Of a stretch of DNA of 53,970 nt, positions 31,740 to 41,912 are shown piece after piece (within the stretch, counting starts at the first letter, position 1; each line of letters opens with the position of its first letter). Source of the stretch: an uncultured Erysipelotrichaceae bacterium (lineage in GTDB: Bacteria; Bacillota_I; Bacilli_A; Erysipelotrichales; Erysipelotrichaceae). The notes under the pieces were generated by a model that had not been told where the DNA came from, did not search any database, and worked only from the letters and a program-made list of their open reading frames with translations. The stretch is from assembly GCA_944326825.1 (NCBI GenBank), contig CALVFL010000009.1:1-53970 (forward strand), given 5' to 3'. A program made the translations under genes and the position numbers.

Positions 31740-33689
31740 TTGAAAAAAGAAACTAAACTTAGAATCGGCATATCCATAACATTAGTGATCATCGCTGTCT
31801 TATTGCTGCTTGTACATTTCGTTTTGAAGGTCAACAGTCTGATTGCTGCTTTGGTCTATGTTTTAATGCTGGGTCTGATCTTTATCTATGCTTACTATCT
31901 GAACAAGTGGCAAAAGGGCAAAGAAGAATATATCAATGAAAATCTGAAAGACAGCATTACCGATGCCATGGACATCGCTGATGTCGGTATCATCGTTTAC
32001 AGTGAAGACTATGTCATCACTTATATGTCTAAGCTGTTCTATGATCGAAGCATCACTGCTTTAGGCGAAAAGGTCTTGAACTGGCTGCCTGATCTGCAAG
32101 ATGTTGTCAAGGGCAATGTCGATAAGAGTGAAGTGGTCATTAAAGACTGCAAGTATGAAGTAACGAAAAAAGATACCGGTTCGGTACTCATCTTCAAAGA
32201 TATTACTTTGGAATATGATCTTAAAAAGCGTTATGAAGATGAAGCACTTGTGCTTGGTTTAGTTAATTTTGACAATTATGAAGAACTCTCCGAGATCGAA
32301 GAAGATGTCACCATCATCAACAGCGAGATCAAAGTTCTGGTTTATGAATATTTAAGAAAACATGAGATCACTTTCAAGACTTTAAGAAATAACCGCTTAT
32401 TTCTGATGCTTAATGAAAGGACTTATGAAAAGCTGGCCGCTGATCGTTTCAGTATCTTGAATACGGTCAGAAAAGAAGCCAAGCGGTTGGATATGCCGAT
32501 CACTTTGTCGATGGCTTTTGCCAGAGGCAGTGATGATTATAAAGAACTTGATGAGATGGCGGCCAATCTTTTGGACTTGGCTCAAACAAGAGGCGGCGAT
32601 CAGGTGGTGATCCGCAAGGTCAATGAGGAACCGGTTTATTTCGGCGGTTCCAGCGAAGCCAGAGAAAAGTCGTCTAAAGTCCGGGTGCGGGTCATTGCCA
32701 ACAGTATCAAAGATCTGATCGTCCGTTCTTCAAGTGTGATCATCTGCGGCCATTTGGATATGGATGCCGATTGTGTGGGAGCGGCTTTAGGAATGTCTTT
32801 GATCGCTCAAAACTTTAAGAAAGAAACTTATATCATCACTAAGACCGGCGGTATTGAGCCTACCATCAAAAACGTGATGGATATGTATGAAGAAGAACTG
32901 GCGGCCAGACATCGTTTTGTGACGGTCAACGAAGCGATCAATCACTATGATGACAATACTTTAGTGATCATGGTCGATCATCACAGTGCTTCCCAATCAA
33001 ACGGCAGCGAACTTTTAAAGATCGCTAAAAAAGTCGTGATCGTTGATCATCATCGCCGCAAGGCTGATCTGGATGTCAAGGCGATCTTAGCTTATATTGA
33101 AGCCGGAGCTTCTTCAGCCAGCGAGTTAGTCATGGAATTTGTGCCTTACATCCTAAAACGTGGCCAGTTAATTCAAAGCGAGGCCAACATCATGTATATG
33201 GGCATCCTCATCGATACCGGCGGCTTTAAAGTCCGCACCGGCGTGAGAACCTTTGAAGTGGCCGGCCAGCTTCGCTATTGGGGAGCTGATCCAAGTTTAG
33301 TTGAAGAATTCAATGAAGAACCTTATGATAATCTCATCAAGCGTTCGATCATTATCAATAACAGTGTCCTTTATAAAGAAGGCATCATGATCTCGGCTTT
33401 GGAAGACGGTATCTTTGACCGTACGCTCATCGCTCAATCAGGCAACAGTATGCTTAAGACAAGAGGCGTGAAAGCCGTCTTTGTCATCGCTCATATCGCC
33501 AAGGATGAAGTAGCGATCAGCGCCCGCTCTAAAGGCGGTTTCAATGTCCAGATGATCATGGAAAAGATGAACGGCGGCGGTCACATGACGCAAGCCGGTT
33601 TGCAGACCAAGGAGTATGATGTCAAAGAATTGAAAGTCATGCTTTTGAAGATCTTGGAAGAATATCTTAAAGGAGAAAAAGAAGAATGA
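31740..33689 (+). CDS. gdpP: Cyclic-di-AMP phosphodiesterase GdpP
   Basis: 649 residues. Two N-terminal membrane helices, a degenerate PAS domain (about 85-150), a degenerate GGDEF domain (RGGDQVVI near 285), then the DHH phosphoesterase: [22 protein letters not shown] (Asp413) and the DHHA1 motif [12 protein letters not shown]. It hydrolyses c-di-AMP, influencing potassium, cell wall and beta-lactam responses. TTG start at 31740 behind CAGGAG. Its TGA overlaps the rplI start (ATGA), the order usual in Firmicutes. Confidence 0.94.
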   Translation: MKKETKLRIGISITLVIIAVLLLLVHFVLKVNSLIAALVYVLMLGLIFIYAYYLNKWQKGKEEYINENLKDSITDAMDIADVGIIVYSEDYVITYMSKLFYDRSITALGEKVLNWLPDLQDVVKGNVDKSEVVIKDCKYEVTKKDTGSVLIFKDITLEYDLKKRYEDEALVLGLVNFDNYEELSEIEEDVTIINSEIKVLVYEYLRKHEITFKTLRNNRLFLMLNERTYEKLAADRFSILNTVRKEAKRLDMPITLSMAFARGSDDYKELDEMAANLLDLAQTRGGDQVVIRKVNEEPVYFGGSSEAREKSSKVRVRVIANSIKDLIVRSSSVIICGHLDMDADCVGAALGMSLIAQNFKKETYIITKTGGIEPTIKNVMDMYEEELAARHRFVTVNEAINHYDDNTLVIMVDHHSASQSNGSELLKIAKKVVIVDHHRRKADLDVKAILAYIEAGASSASELVMEFVPYILKRGQLIQSEANIMYMGILIDTGGFKVRTGVRTFEVAGQLRYWGADPSLVEEFNEEPYDNLIKRSIIINNSVLYKEGIMISALEDGIFDRTLIAQSGNSMLKTRGVKAVFVIAHIAKDEVAISARSKGGFNVQMIMEKMNGGGHMTQAGLQTKEYDVKELKVMLLKILEEYLKGEKEE

Positions 33690-34123
33690 GAGTAATATTG
33701 CTGGAAGATGTTAAAAAAGTCGGAAAAAAAGGGGAAATAAAAGAAGTAGCTGATGGTTATGCCCGTAATTTTCTGATTGCGAGAAAGCTGGCTGTCGCTG
33801 CCAGCGAAACTTCAATGAAGATCCTGGAAGATCAAAATCAGAAGAAAAAAGAAGCTGAAGCCAAGCTTAAAGAAGAAGCAGAGGCTTTAAAAGAAAAACT
33901 GGCAGAGATGACTTTTACTTTTAAGGTAAATGTTAAAAACGGCAAGGTCTTTAATTCGATCTCTACCAAACATTTACAGGAAGAATTAAAAAAGCAGGGT
34001 ATCGTGATCGATAAAAGAAAGATCATTGATCAAAAACCGCTCACGACCCTTGGTTACAATAATGTTAAAATTGAGTTGTATAAGGGAGTAATCGCCAATA
34101 TTAAAGTGCTTTTAAAGGAGTAA
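33686..34123 (+). CDS. rplI: 50S ribosomal protein L9
   Basis: 145 residues: [32 protein letters not shown] and a long connecting helix (ENQKKK-type, here [15 protein letters not shown]) to the C-terminal domain are the complete two-domain L9. ATGA overlap with gdpP; AAAGGAGAAAAAG upstream. Confidence 0.97.
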   Translation: MRVILLEDVKKVGKKGEIKEVADGYARNFLIARKLAVAASETSMKILEDQNQKKKEAEAKLKEEAEALKEKLAEMTFTFKVNVKNGKVFNSISTKHLQEELKKQGIVIDKRKIIDQKPLTTLGYNNVKIELYKGVIANIKVLLKE

Positions 34124-34126
34124 ACA

Positions 34127-35461
34127 ATGCCAAAAGAGATGCCTCGTTCCTTGGAAGTTGAAGAAGCTTTATTAGGAAATATTATTCAGTTTGATGATGC
34201 GATGCGCCAGTGTGTAGAAGCTGGTGTTTTAAGCGATGATTTCTATTTGGATAAACATCGTCAGATCTATCGTATCATGTACAATATGTATGATAAGAAG
34301 ATGGCTATCGATTCGGTATCTTTGGTTACAGCTTTAAAGGATTTCGGCAATTTGGAAAGTATCGGCGGGATGTCATTTATCATGCATCTTATCGATATGA
34401 CGGTTGATAATGTCAATACTAAAGATTATATAAGGATCATCAAGGATAAAGCATATTCGCGCCGTTTGATCGAAGCGGCTGAAAAGATCATCGATGACAC
34501 TTATGAGAGTAAATATGAGGTAGCCGAGCTTTTAGATGATGCCGAAAGCAAGATCTTAGACATCACCAGAAGCCGGGCGATGTCCGATTTTAAAAAGAGC
34601 GCTGAAGTATTTGATGAAACCTTGGCCAAGATCCAAAAGATCTATAACCAGGGCAGCGCTATTACCGGCATCAAGAGTCTTTTTGGTGATTTAGACAATC
34701 TGACCGGCGGTTTTCAAAGAGGCGATCTCATTATTCTGGCCGCCCGTCCCTCTGTGGGCAAGACAGCCTTTGCCTTGAATCTGGCTTTAAGTGCCGCCAG
34801 TGTTGCTTCTGGGGCGATCGCTATCTTTTCTTTGGAGATGCCAAGCGATCAGCTGGCGACAAGAATGTTAGGTGCCAAGTCGCATGTATCTTTGCAGAAG
34901 ATCAAAAGCGGCAAGCTGAATAATGATGACTGGTCTAAAGTCAATGAAAGTATCGCTGAACTTAGAAGGCAGAAGTTTTATATCGATGATACGCCAGGTG
35001 TCAAGATTGCTGAGATGTTCGCCAAATGCCGGACTTTAAAGAATACACAAGGATTGGCTTTAGTGATCGTCGATTATATCCAGCTCATCCAGGGCAGTGC
35101 CCGTTTTGAATCCAGACAGCAGGAAGTATCAGAGATCTCAAGACGTTTAAAAGCTTTAGCGAGGGAACTTGATGCTCCAGTCATCGCTCTTTCCCAGTTA
35201 TCAAGAAGCGTGGAAAAAAGAGAAGATAAAAGACCGATGTTGTCAGACTTGAGAGAATCGGGATCGATCGAGCAGGATGCCGATCTGGTCATGTTTTTAT
35301 ATCGTGATGATTACTATCACCGCAAAGAAGATGAGAAACCTAAACCGATCGAAGAAGTAGAATTAAACTTGGCTAAACACCGTAACGGACCGACCGGTCT
35401 TGTGAAGTTATTGTTTGAAAAAGAGATAAATGCTTTTTACGGCATGAAAAAAGGAGAGTAG
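34127..35461 (+). CDS. dnaB: Replicative DNA helicase
   Basis: 444 residues (DnaC of Bacillus naming). N-terminal helical collar with PRSLEVEEALLGNII, RecA-like C-terminal ATPase with Walker A AARPSVGKTAFALN at about 206-219, DYIQLIQG Walker B, RRLKALARELDAPVIALSQLSR and DLRESGSIEQDADLV. Unwinds DNA at the replication fork. No intein. Follows rplI by three bases. Confidence 0.96.
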   Translation: MPKEMPRSLEVEEALLGNIIQFDDAMRQCVEAGVLSDDFYLDKHRQIYRIMYNMYDKKMAIDSVSLVTALKDFGNLESIGGMSFIMHLIDMTVDNVNTKDYIRIIKDKAYSRRLIEAAEKIIDDTYESKYEVAELLDDAESKILDITRSRAMSDFKKSAEVFDETLAKIQKIYNQGSAITGIKSLFGDLDNLTGGFQRGDLIILAARPSVGKTAFALNLALSAASVASGAIAIFSLEMPSDQLATRMLGAKSHVSLQKIKSGKLNNDDWSKVNESIAELRRQKFYIDDTPGVKIAEMFAKCRTLKNTQGLALVIVDYIQLIQGSARFESRQQEVSEISRRLKALARELDAPVIALSQLSRSVEKREDKRPMLSDLRESGSIEQDADLVMFLYRDDYYHRKEDEKPKPIEEVELNLAKHRNGPTGLVKLLFEKEINAFYGMKKGE

Positions 35462-36985
35462 ATGAAAAATACCAGAATATTGATCACATTGTTTGTCTGT
35501 GCCATTTTCAGTATTTTGATCGTCTTTGGCCTTAATTATTTTGATGATAATGCTTTGTTTACAGTCAAAGGATCAACAAGTGATTCGCTTGTCAAACAGG
35601 AAACTTTAGAATACAGCAAAGATCCGCATACTTACTATAAACTTTATCACAGCGGACAACTTGTCGGCATGATCTCTGATATGGATTATATCGAAGATAA
35701 GATCGCTGAGATCTATCATGCGGATTATGAAGAAATTTTTCCTGATGCGAAGCTTACTTTCGGGGAAGATTATTATGTCAGCGAAGAACTTGGCTATTAT
35801 GTCTTAGAAAATGTCGATGATAAGATCGTTGATTATTTAAAGGATAATAAAGGTTTTGGCATCAATACCAATATCATCAATTTCTCGACTGATGAAGGTA
35901 TCTATGCTTCAATAGCCGTATGGGATCTGAGCGATTTTGAAAATGCCCGGGACCGCTTTTTGACAAACTTCATCTCTGAAGAAGATCTGAAAAAGTTAGA
36001 AAACGGTGAAAGCAATGATACCTTGGACAGAGTGGGTTCACAAGCTGTCGGTTTTAGAGTCAGAGAAGATATTACAGCGACTAAAGGCGTAGCCGATGTT
36101 GACAGGATCATGACTGAAGAAGATGAAGTACTTGAATATCTTTGTTATGGCGATAATGAAGAAAGAAAATATTATACCGTCCAAGAGGGCGATACTTTGC
36201 AAGGCGTCGGTTTCTTCAATGAAAACATCACGCCGACCCAGATCATGCTGATCAATCCGGGCGTGATCCATTCGACCGATCAGGTCTTGGAAGTCGGCAT
36301 GAAATTAAATGTAACCTATTTTACATCGCCGATCACTGTTATCGTGACGATGGAAAGTTTGCGTGAAGAAGTGGTCTATCCGGAATCACCGCTTTATATT
36401 GAAGACAATACTCTTTATACCAATGTATCCGAAGTCGTTCAGGAGGAAGAAAACGGCTCGCAATATACTCTTTATGAAGAAACATGGGTAAATGGTGTCT
36501 TGGCTGGCGGTGAAGCAATATCTTCTTCGATCATCGAGCAGCCTGTCCAGGGTATCATCAAAGTCGGCACACGCCAAAGACCGAATGTCGGTACCGGCAG
36601 TTTCATCTGGCCGGTAAACAATCCGATCATGACCTGCAGCTGGGGCTGCTATGCCGGACATCGTGGCATCGACATCAATAACCGCTACAACGTCTATGAC
36701 CGCATCTATGCTGCTGATAACGGCACAGTAGTAGTTAACGGCTATGATGCCGGAGGCTGGGGCTATTATGTCAGGATCGATCATAATAACGGCTTCCAGA
36801 CTCTTTATGGCCACATGCGCTCCCGCTCGCCGCTTGTCGTCGGTCAGACGATCGTCAAGGGTGAATACGTCGGCGATGTCGGCAATACCGGCCGAACGAC
36901 AGCTGCCCACTTGCACTTTGAGATCTATGTCGGCGGCACGAGAGTAAATCCTTGTTCCTACATGAACTGTGCTTCGATCTATTAG
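35462..36985 (+). CDS. Membrane-anchored M23 peptidase with LysM and G5 domains
   Basis: 507 residues. N-terminal anchor helix at about 5-23, an unassigned extracellular region, a LysM domain (YYTVQEGDTLQGVGFF, about 237-285), a G5-like domain (about 290-375), and a C-terminal M23 endopeptidase: His400 and Asp404 in HRGID and HLHFE with His483 and His485, all zinc residues present. It probably cuts peptidoglycan cross-links outside the membrane. Starts one base after the dnaB stop with AAGGAG inside dnaB, so it is in the replication operon. Confidence 0.88.
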   Translation: MKNTRILITLFVCAIFSILIVFGLNYFDDNALFTVKGSTSDSLVKQETLEYSKDPHTYYKLYHSGQLVGMISDMDYIEDKIAEIYHADYEEIFPDAKLTFGEDYYVSEELGYYVLENVDDKIVDYLKDNKGFGINTNIINFSTDEGIYASIAVWDLSDFENARDRFLTNFISEEDLKKLENGESNDTLDRVGSQAVGFRVREDITATKGVADVDRIMTEEDEVLEYLCYGDNEERKYYTVQEGDTLQGVGFFNENITPTQIMLINPGVIHSTDQVLEVGMKLNVTYFTSPITVIVTMESLREEVVYPESPLYIEDNTLYTNVSEVVQEEENGSQYTLYEETWVNGVLAGGEAISSSIIEQPVQGIIKVGTRQRPNVGTGSFIWPVNNPIMTCSWGCYAGHRGIDINNRYNVYDRIYAADNGTVVVNGYDAGGWGYYVRIDHNNGFQTLYGHMRSRSPLVVGQTIVKGEYVGDVGNTGRTTAAHLHFEIYVGGTRVNPCSYMNCASIY

Positions 36986-36992
36986 GTGAGAT

Positions 36993-38012
36993 ATGAAAAA
37001 GATAGTTTTATTAGTATTAGCCATCTTATTAGTCTGGAATCTGATTTTGACTTTTAAGATCGCTCAAAAAGATGATGATCCCAGCTATAATATCAATGAA
37101 ACGACGGTTGACGGTTTTTCGACGGATCTGACGATTGCAGCAGCCGATGTGCAAAGCATGATCGTAAAAGTCAATACGGAAAAAGGCTTCGGCAGTGGCG
37201 TGATCGTTGTCACTGATGAGAAGAATGTTTATATCGCCACTAATTACCATGTGATCGAGGGAGCTTCCAACATCGAAGTCATCCTTGATGATTTTGCAAT
37301 CTATAAAGCTGAACTTGTCGGCTATGATGTCAAAAAAGATGTGGCCATCTTGCACTTTACCCCGGAATATACTATTGAAGCGATCGCTTATGGTGATGCT
37401 TCGCTGTTAGATGCGGGGGAATTTGTTTTAGCGATCGGTATTAGCGATGATGAATTTGCTAAAACGATCTCTTTAGGCATCATATCTTCTAATAATCATC
37501 AAGTCGAAGTAAACGATGCCAGCGGCCATTACTATCAAGCGATGATCCAAAGTGATGCAAACCTTAAAGAAGGCATGAGCGGCGGGGCTTTGATCAATAT
37601 GAGCGGCGAGCTAGTCGGCCTTAATACGATGAGTGCTGACGGACTGGCTTTAGCGATCAGCGTCAATGAACTGCGGCTTATCGTCAATGACATCATCATT
37701 TCTAATGCTGCTTCCTATTTGGATCTTGGTATCAAAGCTTATCCTTTGGCAGAAATGACTAACTATCAAAAGCTGGCTTTAGGTTTTGATCTTCAGACAG
37801 TAAGCGGCATCTATGTCGATGAGGTCTTGTCTGACAGTATAGGTGAAAAGATCGGACTTCTTAAGGGTGATCTCATCACAAATATCGGCGGTGTCAATAT
37901 CATCGATCAAAACCGTTATTTAGAAGCCTTATACAACAGTACCGGCAATATCGTCATCACTATTCAAAGAGATGGCTCAGCTTTGGAACTATTGGTAAAT
38001 GTCAATGATTAA
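36993..38012 (+). CDS. HtrA-like membrane serine protease with PDZ domain
   Basis: 339 residues. An N-terminal membrane helix (about 4-22) leads to a trypsin-like S1C domain with triad His86 (TNYHVIEG), Asp116 (KKDVAIL) and Ser196 in EGMSGGALIN, where the usual GNSGG is GMSGG. A single PDZ domain (about 245-335) follows. It degrades misfolded envelope proteins in related bacteria. The htrA-like/rlmH neighbourhood is also seen near the origin in Bacillus. The end overlaps rlmH by eight bases. Confidence 0.85.
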   Translation: MKKIVLLVLAILLVWNLILTFKIAQKDDDPSYNINETTVDGFSTDLTIAAADVQSMIVKVNTEKGFGSGVIVVTDEKNVYIATNYHVIEGASNIEVILDDFAIYKAELVGYDVKKDVAILHFTPEYTIEAIAYGDASLLDAGEFVLAIGISDDEFAKTISLGIISSNNHQVEVNDASGHYYQAMIQSDANLKEGMSGGALINMSGELVGLNTMSADGLALAISVNELRLIVNDIIISNAASYLDLGIKAYPLAEMTNYQKLALGFDLQTVSGIYVDEVLSDSIGEKIGLLKGDLITNIGGVNIIDQNRYLEALYNSTGNIVITIQRDGSALELLVNVND

Positions 38013-38469
38013 GATCATCGCTGTCGGCAAGATCAAAGACAAGAATCTTTCCGTTTTGATAGACGATTATCTTAAAAAGATCAGCCGTTATCATAAGATA
38101 AATATCATCGAAGTAAAAGATGAAGCGATCAGTGCCAACGATTCTAAAGAACATATCATCGCTAAAGAAGGCGAGAGGATCCTCAAAGAGATCAAAGACA
38201 ATGATTATGTCATTGCATTGGATCTAAAAGGAGAAGAGATCGATTCTTTAAAACTGGCAAGCAAATTAGACAGCCTTTTTGTAAGTTATCCCAATATTGC
38301 CTTTATTATCGGCGGTTCTTTGGGTATAGATGAAAATGTTTTAAAAAGAGCCAACTATAAGCTTAAACTATCTAAACTGACCTTTCTTCATCAGATGACA
38401 AGACTGATCATTTTAGAACAGATCTATCGTTCTTTTAAGATACTGAACAATGAAACTTATCATAAATGA
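38005..38469 (+). CDS. rlmH: 23S rRNA (pseudouridine1915-N3) methyltransferase RlmH
   Basis: 154 residues of the SPOUT fold: start MIKIIAVGKIKD, IALDLKGEEIDS, FIIGGSLGIDENV (the SAM-binding knot), and LKLSKLTFLHQMTRLIILEQIYRSFKI. Methylates the helix 69 pseudouridine. ATG at 38005 fits the family start better than the in-frame ATG at 37999; both lie inside the protease gene end, and there is no strong ribosome binding site. Confidence 0.94.
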   Translation: MIKIIAVGKIKDKNLSVLIDDYLKKISRYHKINIIEVKDEAISANDSKEHIIAKEGERILKEIKDNDYVIALDLKGEEIDSLKLASKLDSLFVSYPNIAFIIGGSLGIDENVLKRANYKLKLSKLTFLHQMTRLIILEQIYRSFKILNNETYHK

Positions 38470-38517
38470 TTATAAAGCAGATCTATCAGTGAAAAGAGAT
38501 CTATATAAAGTTTAAAC

Positions 38518-38542
38518 AGCTCCCTTTTAAAGGGAGTTTTAT
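38518..38542 (+). terminator. Terminator after rlmH
   Basis: AGCTCCCTTT and AAAGGGAGTT form the stem, followed by TTATTA. It closes the long rpsF-to-rlmH side of the block. Confidence 0.75.
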
Positions 38543-38563
38543 TATGATCTCTATGTTTGAAAT

Positions 38564-38620
38564 GCGGAAATTCGGTTTTTTGGCATAAAAAGTTTTGCGG
38601 AAATTCGGGGAAACCGAATT
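38564..38620 (+). promoter_or_regulatory. Repeated operator-like motif of fructokinase-like gene
   Basis: GCGGAAATTCGG occurs at 38564-38575 and 38597-38608, exactly 33 bp apart. AATTCGGTTT at the first copy recurs inverted as AAACCGAATT at 38611-38620, making TTCGG-GGAAA-CCGAA next to the second. The downstream copy covers the -35 area, so a repressor site is plausible. Confidence 0.55.
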
Positions 38621-38626
38621 ATAGTA

Positions 38627-38632
38627 TATAAT
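38627..38632 (+). promoter_or_regulatory. -10 box of fructokinase-like gene
   Basis: TATAAT ends six bases before the GTG start at 38639; the -35 region is poor. No ribosome binding site, so the transcript is probably leaderless. Confidence 0.6.
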
Positions 38633-38638
38633 AGGATT

Positions 38639-39556
38639 GTGAAAGATGTAATACTTTGTGTTGGGGAAGCTTTGATCGATCTTATTCAAAAAGATGAAGC
38701 CTTTTATCCTAAAGTTGGCGGAGCACCTTGCAATGTTGCGGCTGCGCTGGGGAAGCTCGAGCAAAAGGCCCGGTTTTTTACAAAGCTTGGCAATGACACC
38801 TTTGCAAGATCGATCTTAAAGACTTTAAATGAATGTCATGTCGATACTTCCTTTATTAAATGTGATCAGAATTATGATACATCTTTGGCTTTCGTCAGTC
38901 TTGATGAAGATGGTCAAAGACATTTTGATTTCTATCGCAAGAGCGCTGCTGATCTGAGTGTATCGGAAAAGGATTTTGATGAAGCCATCTTAAAAGATGT
39001 GGGACTTGTCCATTTTGGCAGTGTGGCTTTAAAAAGCGAAAGCAGCCGTGCTTTTCATCATCTTCTCTTAAAGAAAGCGAAGGCTGAGGGTTTACTTGTG
39101 ACATTTGATCCGAATTTAAGATTTAATCTTTTCTCGTCTAAAAGAGAACTGATAGCGATCGTCAGAGAGTTTTTGGGTTATGCGGATATTTTGAAGATCT
39201 CGGATGAAGAACTTGTTTATCTGGCTCCTTATGAGCGTATCGAAGATAACTTAAAGTATCTTTTTAACTGCGGGATCAAGAAGATCGTTTATACAATGGG
39301 CAAAGAAGGAGCGAGATTGTATTATCCTGATCTCGGTTATGTCTATTCTGACGGTCTTGATCTGAAAGCTATTGATACTACCGGGGCAGGAGATGCCTTT
39401 ATGGCAGCCTTTTTAAGCAGGCTTGATGATGATTCAAGGACTGCTGATTATCTGGCTTTAAAATTTGCCAACCGCTACGCTGCTTCTTCTTGTCTTAAAA
39501 ACGGGGCTATCGATTCATATCTCACGTTGGCAGAATTTAAAAAATGGACTTTTTAG
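38639..39556 (+). CDS. PfkB-family fructokinase-like sugar kinase
   Basis: 305-residue ribokinase-fold kinase. The N-terminal VGEALIDLI, VGGAPCNVAAALGKL and the C-terminal DTTGAGDAFMAAFL (catalytic Asp in GAGD) are complete. The pattern of VGGAPxNVA is that of fructokinases, phosphorylating fructose to fructose-6-phosphate. The GTG start is set by the -10 box six bases upstream; an ATG seven bases on is followed by a stop in its frame. Single-gene unit with repeated operator-like sequences. Confidence 0.85.
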   Translation: MKDVILCVGEALIDLIQKDEAFYPKVGGAPCNVAAALGKLEQKARFFTKLGNDTFARSILKTLNECHVDTSFIKCDQNYDTSLAFVSLDEDGQRHFDFYRKSAADLSVSEKDFDEAILKDVGLVHFGSVALKSESSRAFHHLLLKKAKAEGLLVTFDPNLRFNLFSSKRELIAIVREFLGYADILKISDEELVYLAPYERIEDNLKYLFNCGIKKIVYTMGKEGARLYYPDLGYVYSDGLDLKAIDTTGAGDAFMAAFLSRLDDDSRTADYLALKFANRYAASSCLKNGAIDSYLTLAEFKKWTF

Positions 39557-39567
39557 GGTCCATTTTA
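39541..39567. terminator. Bidirectional terminator between kinase gene and feoAB
   Basis: AAAATGGAC and GTCCATTTT form the stem over the two facing stop codons; A- and T-tracts on both sides allow function in both directions. Confidence 0.65.
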
Positions 39568-41907
39568 AAGTAAGATATTCAATAAGATATTGCCGATAAA
39601 GGCGATAAGCCAGGCGATTACACATTGCAAGATGACGACCACGATGGCAAATTTGGCACCCAATTCCTTTTTGACGGTGGCGATCGTTGCCACACAAGGC
39701 GTATAAAGCAAAGTAAAGATCAAAAAGACATAGGCGCTGATCGGAGTGAAAAGGGCAGCGATATTATCACTGTTGCCGCCCACTAGGATACTGAGCGTGC
39801 TGACAACGCTTTCCTTGGCGCTGAAACCGGTAATGAGCGAAGTCGAGATCCGCCAGTCAGCCAAGCCCAGCGGTTCAAAAAGCGGGGCGATCAAACTTCC
39901 TAGCATAGCCAAGATCGAATCGGCAGAATCGCTGATATAGTTTAAATGCCAGTCAAAGCTTTGCAAGAACCAGATAATGATCGAAGCGACAAAGATGATT
40001 GTGAAAGCTCTTTGAATAAAATCGAGAGCTTTTTCTTTTACTAAAAGATAAACGCTTTTAAGGCCCGGCATCCGGTAATTGGGAAGTTCCATGACAAACG
40101 GGACCGGCTCACCTTTGAAATAGGTATTCTTTAAGATAAGGGCAAAGATGACGGCGGTGATGATGCCCAAAAGATAAAGGCTGATCATGATCAAGACTTG
40201 ATGTTCTTTAAAGAATACGGCCGTAAATAAGGCATAGATCGGCAGTTTAGCACTGCAGGACATAAATGGCACCAATAGGGTCGTCATCAGGCGGTCCCTT
40301 TTTGATGGCAAAGTGCGGGCCGACATGATGGCAGGTACCGAACAGCCAAAACCGATAAGCATCGGTACGAAGCTGCGTCCGGAAAGACCGATCTTGCGTA
40401 AGATCTTATCCATGACAAAGGCAACTCTGGCCATATAGCCGCTGTCTTCTAAGATCGAAAGCAGAATGAAAAGGGTAACGATGATCGGCAAGAAACTTAA
40501 AACACTGCCGATACCGCCAAAGATACCGTCAATGATCAAAGAGATGACGACCGGATTGATCTTTAAACCTATTAAAAGATCATTGACATTATTGCCCAGA
40601 TATTCAATAAAGACTTCAAGATAACCTGATAAACTGTCACCGATCAGACCGAAAGTCAGATAGAAGACCAAAGCCATGATGAGGATAAAGGCTGGTATGG
40701 CGGTATATTTCCCTGTCAATATCTTATCGATCTTGATCGAGCGGAGTCTTTCTTTACTTTCGCTGGGTTTTTTGACCATCGTTTTACATAAAGATTCAAT
40801 AAAACTGAAACGCATATCAGCGATCGCTGCCATGGCTTCCAAGCCGCTTTCATCTTCCATCTGTTTGATGATGTGATCGATGGTATTGACTTCATTTTCA
40901 TCAAGTTCCAAAGCATCTTTGATAAGTTCATCTCTTTCCGCTAACTTGGAAGCGGCAAATCTTAAGGGCAAGCGGGCATTTGAAGCATGATCTTCAATGA
41001 TGTGTTCAATACTGTGAATGGCCCTGTGGACTGCTCCTTTAGAAGAATTGTCATTGGGACAAAAGTCGATGCGGTCAGGTTTTTCGTTATACATCGCCAC
41101 CTTTAGCAAGTGGTCGATAAGTTCACTGATCCCTTCGCTTTTTATGGCCGAGATCGGAATGACTGGCACTCCCAAAGCGGCCTCTAGACCATTGATGTCG
41201 ATACTGCCGTTATTCTCTTTGACTTCATCCATCATATTCAAAGCGATGACCATCGGTCTTTGCAATTCAATGAGCTGTAAAGTCAGATAAAGGTTTCTTT
41301 CGATATTGGTGGCATCGATGATATTGATGATCGCATCAGGATCATTTTTGAGGATGAATTCTCTGGTGACGATCTCTTCATTGGTATATGGCGAAAGTGA
41401 ATAGATGCCTGGCAGATCGATGACTTCCAGATTGTCATGATCGATGATCGTGCCGCTTTTGGCATCTACGGTAACGCCTGGGAAATTGCCGACATGCTGG
41501 TTGGAGCCGGTCAGATCGTTAAAAAGCGTCGTCTTGCCGGAATTCTGATTGCCAGCCAGAGCAAAGCAGAAGTGTTCATCTTCTTTTTTGAAAAGGGGCA
41601 GTCTTTTTTGACTGTCTTCGCCTTTCAGAGGATGCTCGCTTCTTTTGGACACCATGATATTTGCCTTTTCTTTGGGTCTTTCGATCTCTTCGATCTCGAT
41701 GTTTTTGGCATCGTCTTTGCGCAAAGTCAAAGAGTAGCCTCTTACTTTAAGTTCCAAAGGATCGCCTAAAGGGGCTATCTTGACGATCTCGACGATCACG
41801 CCTTCCGTCAGACCCATATCTAAGATGTGTTTATAAAGATTGATCTCAGTAAAAGCGATCTTTTTGATGATGGCGGTTTTACCGATTTTTAATTCAGCCA
41901 GATTCAT
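39565..41907 (-). CDS. feoB: FeoA-FeoB fusion, ferrous iron transporter
   Basis: 780 residues. Residues 1-75 are a FeoA SH3-like domain (NLAELKIGKTAIIKKI). After a 40-residue linker comes the G domain with GNQNSGKTT (119-126 region), DLPG (164-167) and NMMD (224-227), then the membrane part with two gate motifs and the FeoB core (GRSFVPMLIGFGCSVPAIMSARTL). Imports Fe(II) under anaerobic conditions. It is five bases after the stop of the activase-like small subunit gene, last in that operon. Confidence 0.93.
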   Translation of the reverse strand: MNLAELKIGKTAIIKKIAFTEINLYKHILDMGLTEGVIVEIVKIAPLGDPLELKVRGYSLTLRKDDAKNIEIEEIERPKEKANIMVSKRSEHPLKGEDSQKRLPLFKKEDEHFCFALAGNQNSGKTTLFNDLTGSNQHVGNFPGVTVDAKSGTIIDHDNLEVIDLPGIYSLSPYTNEEIVTREFILKNDPDAIINIIDATNIERNLYLTLQLIELQRPMVIALNMMDEVKENNGSIDINGLEAALGVPVIPISAIKSEGISELIDHLLKVAMYNEKPDRIDFCPNDNSSKGAVHRAIHSIEHIIEDHASNARLPLRFAASKLAERDELIKDALELDENEVNTIDHIIKQMEDESGLEAMAAIADMRFSFIESLCKTMVKKPSESKERLRSIKIDKILTGKYTAIPAFILIMALVFYLTFGLIGDSLSGYLEVFIEYLGNNVNDLLIGLKINPVVISLIIDGIFGGIGSVLSFLPIIVTLFILLSILEDSGYMARVAFVMDKILRKIGLSGRSFVPMLIGFGCSVPAIMSARTLPSKRDRLMTTLLVPFMSCSAKLPIYALFTAVFFKEHQVLIMISLYLLGIITAVIFALILKNTYFKGEPVPFVMELPNYRMPGLKSVYLLVKEKALDFIQRAFTIIFVASIIIWFLQSFDWHLNYISDSADSILAMLGSLIAPLFEPLGLADWRISTSLITGFSAKESVVSTLSILVGGNSDNIAALFTPISAYVFLIFTLLYTPCVATIATVKKELGAKFAIVVVILQCVIAWLIAFIGNILLNILL

Positions 41908-41912
41908 ATAAT

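Noticed and set aside
35462..36985. Frameshifted or fused cell-wall hydrolase
   Set aside because: All domains (anchor, LysM, G5, M23) are intact and in the usual order, so it is an ordinary multidomain protein.
29690..38469. Replication origin within the rpsF-dnaB-rlmH block
   Set aside because: The block is often near oriC in Firmicutes, but no dnaA gene, DnaA box cluster or AT-rich unwinding region was seen.
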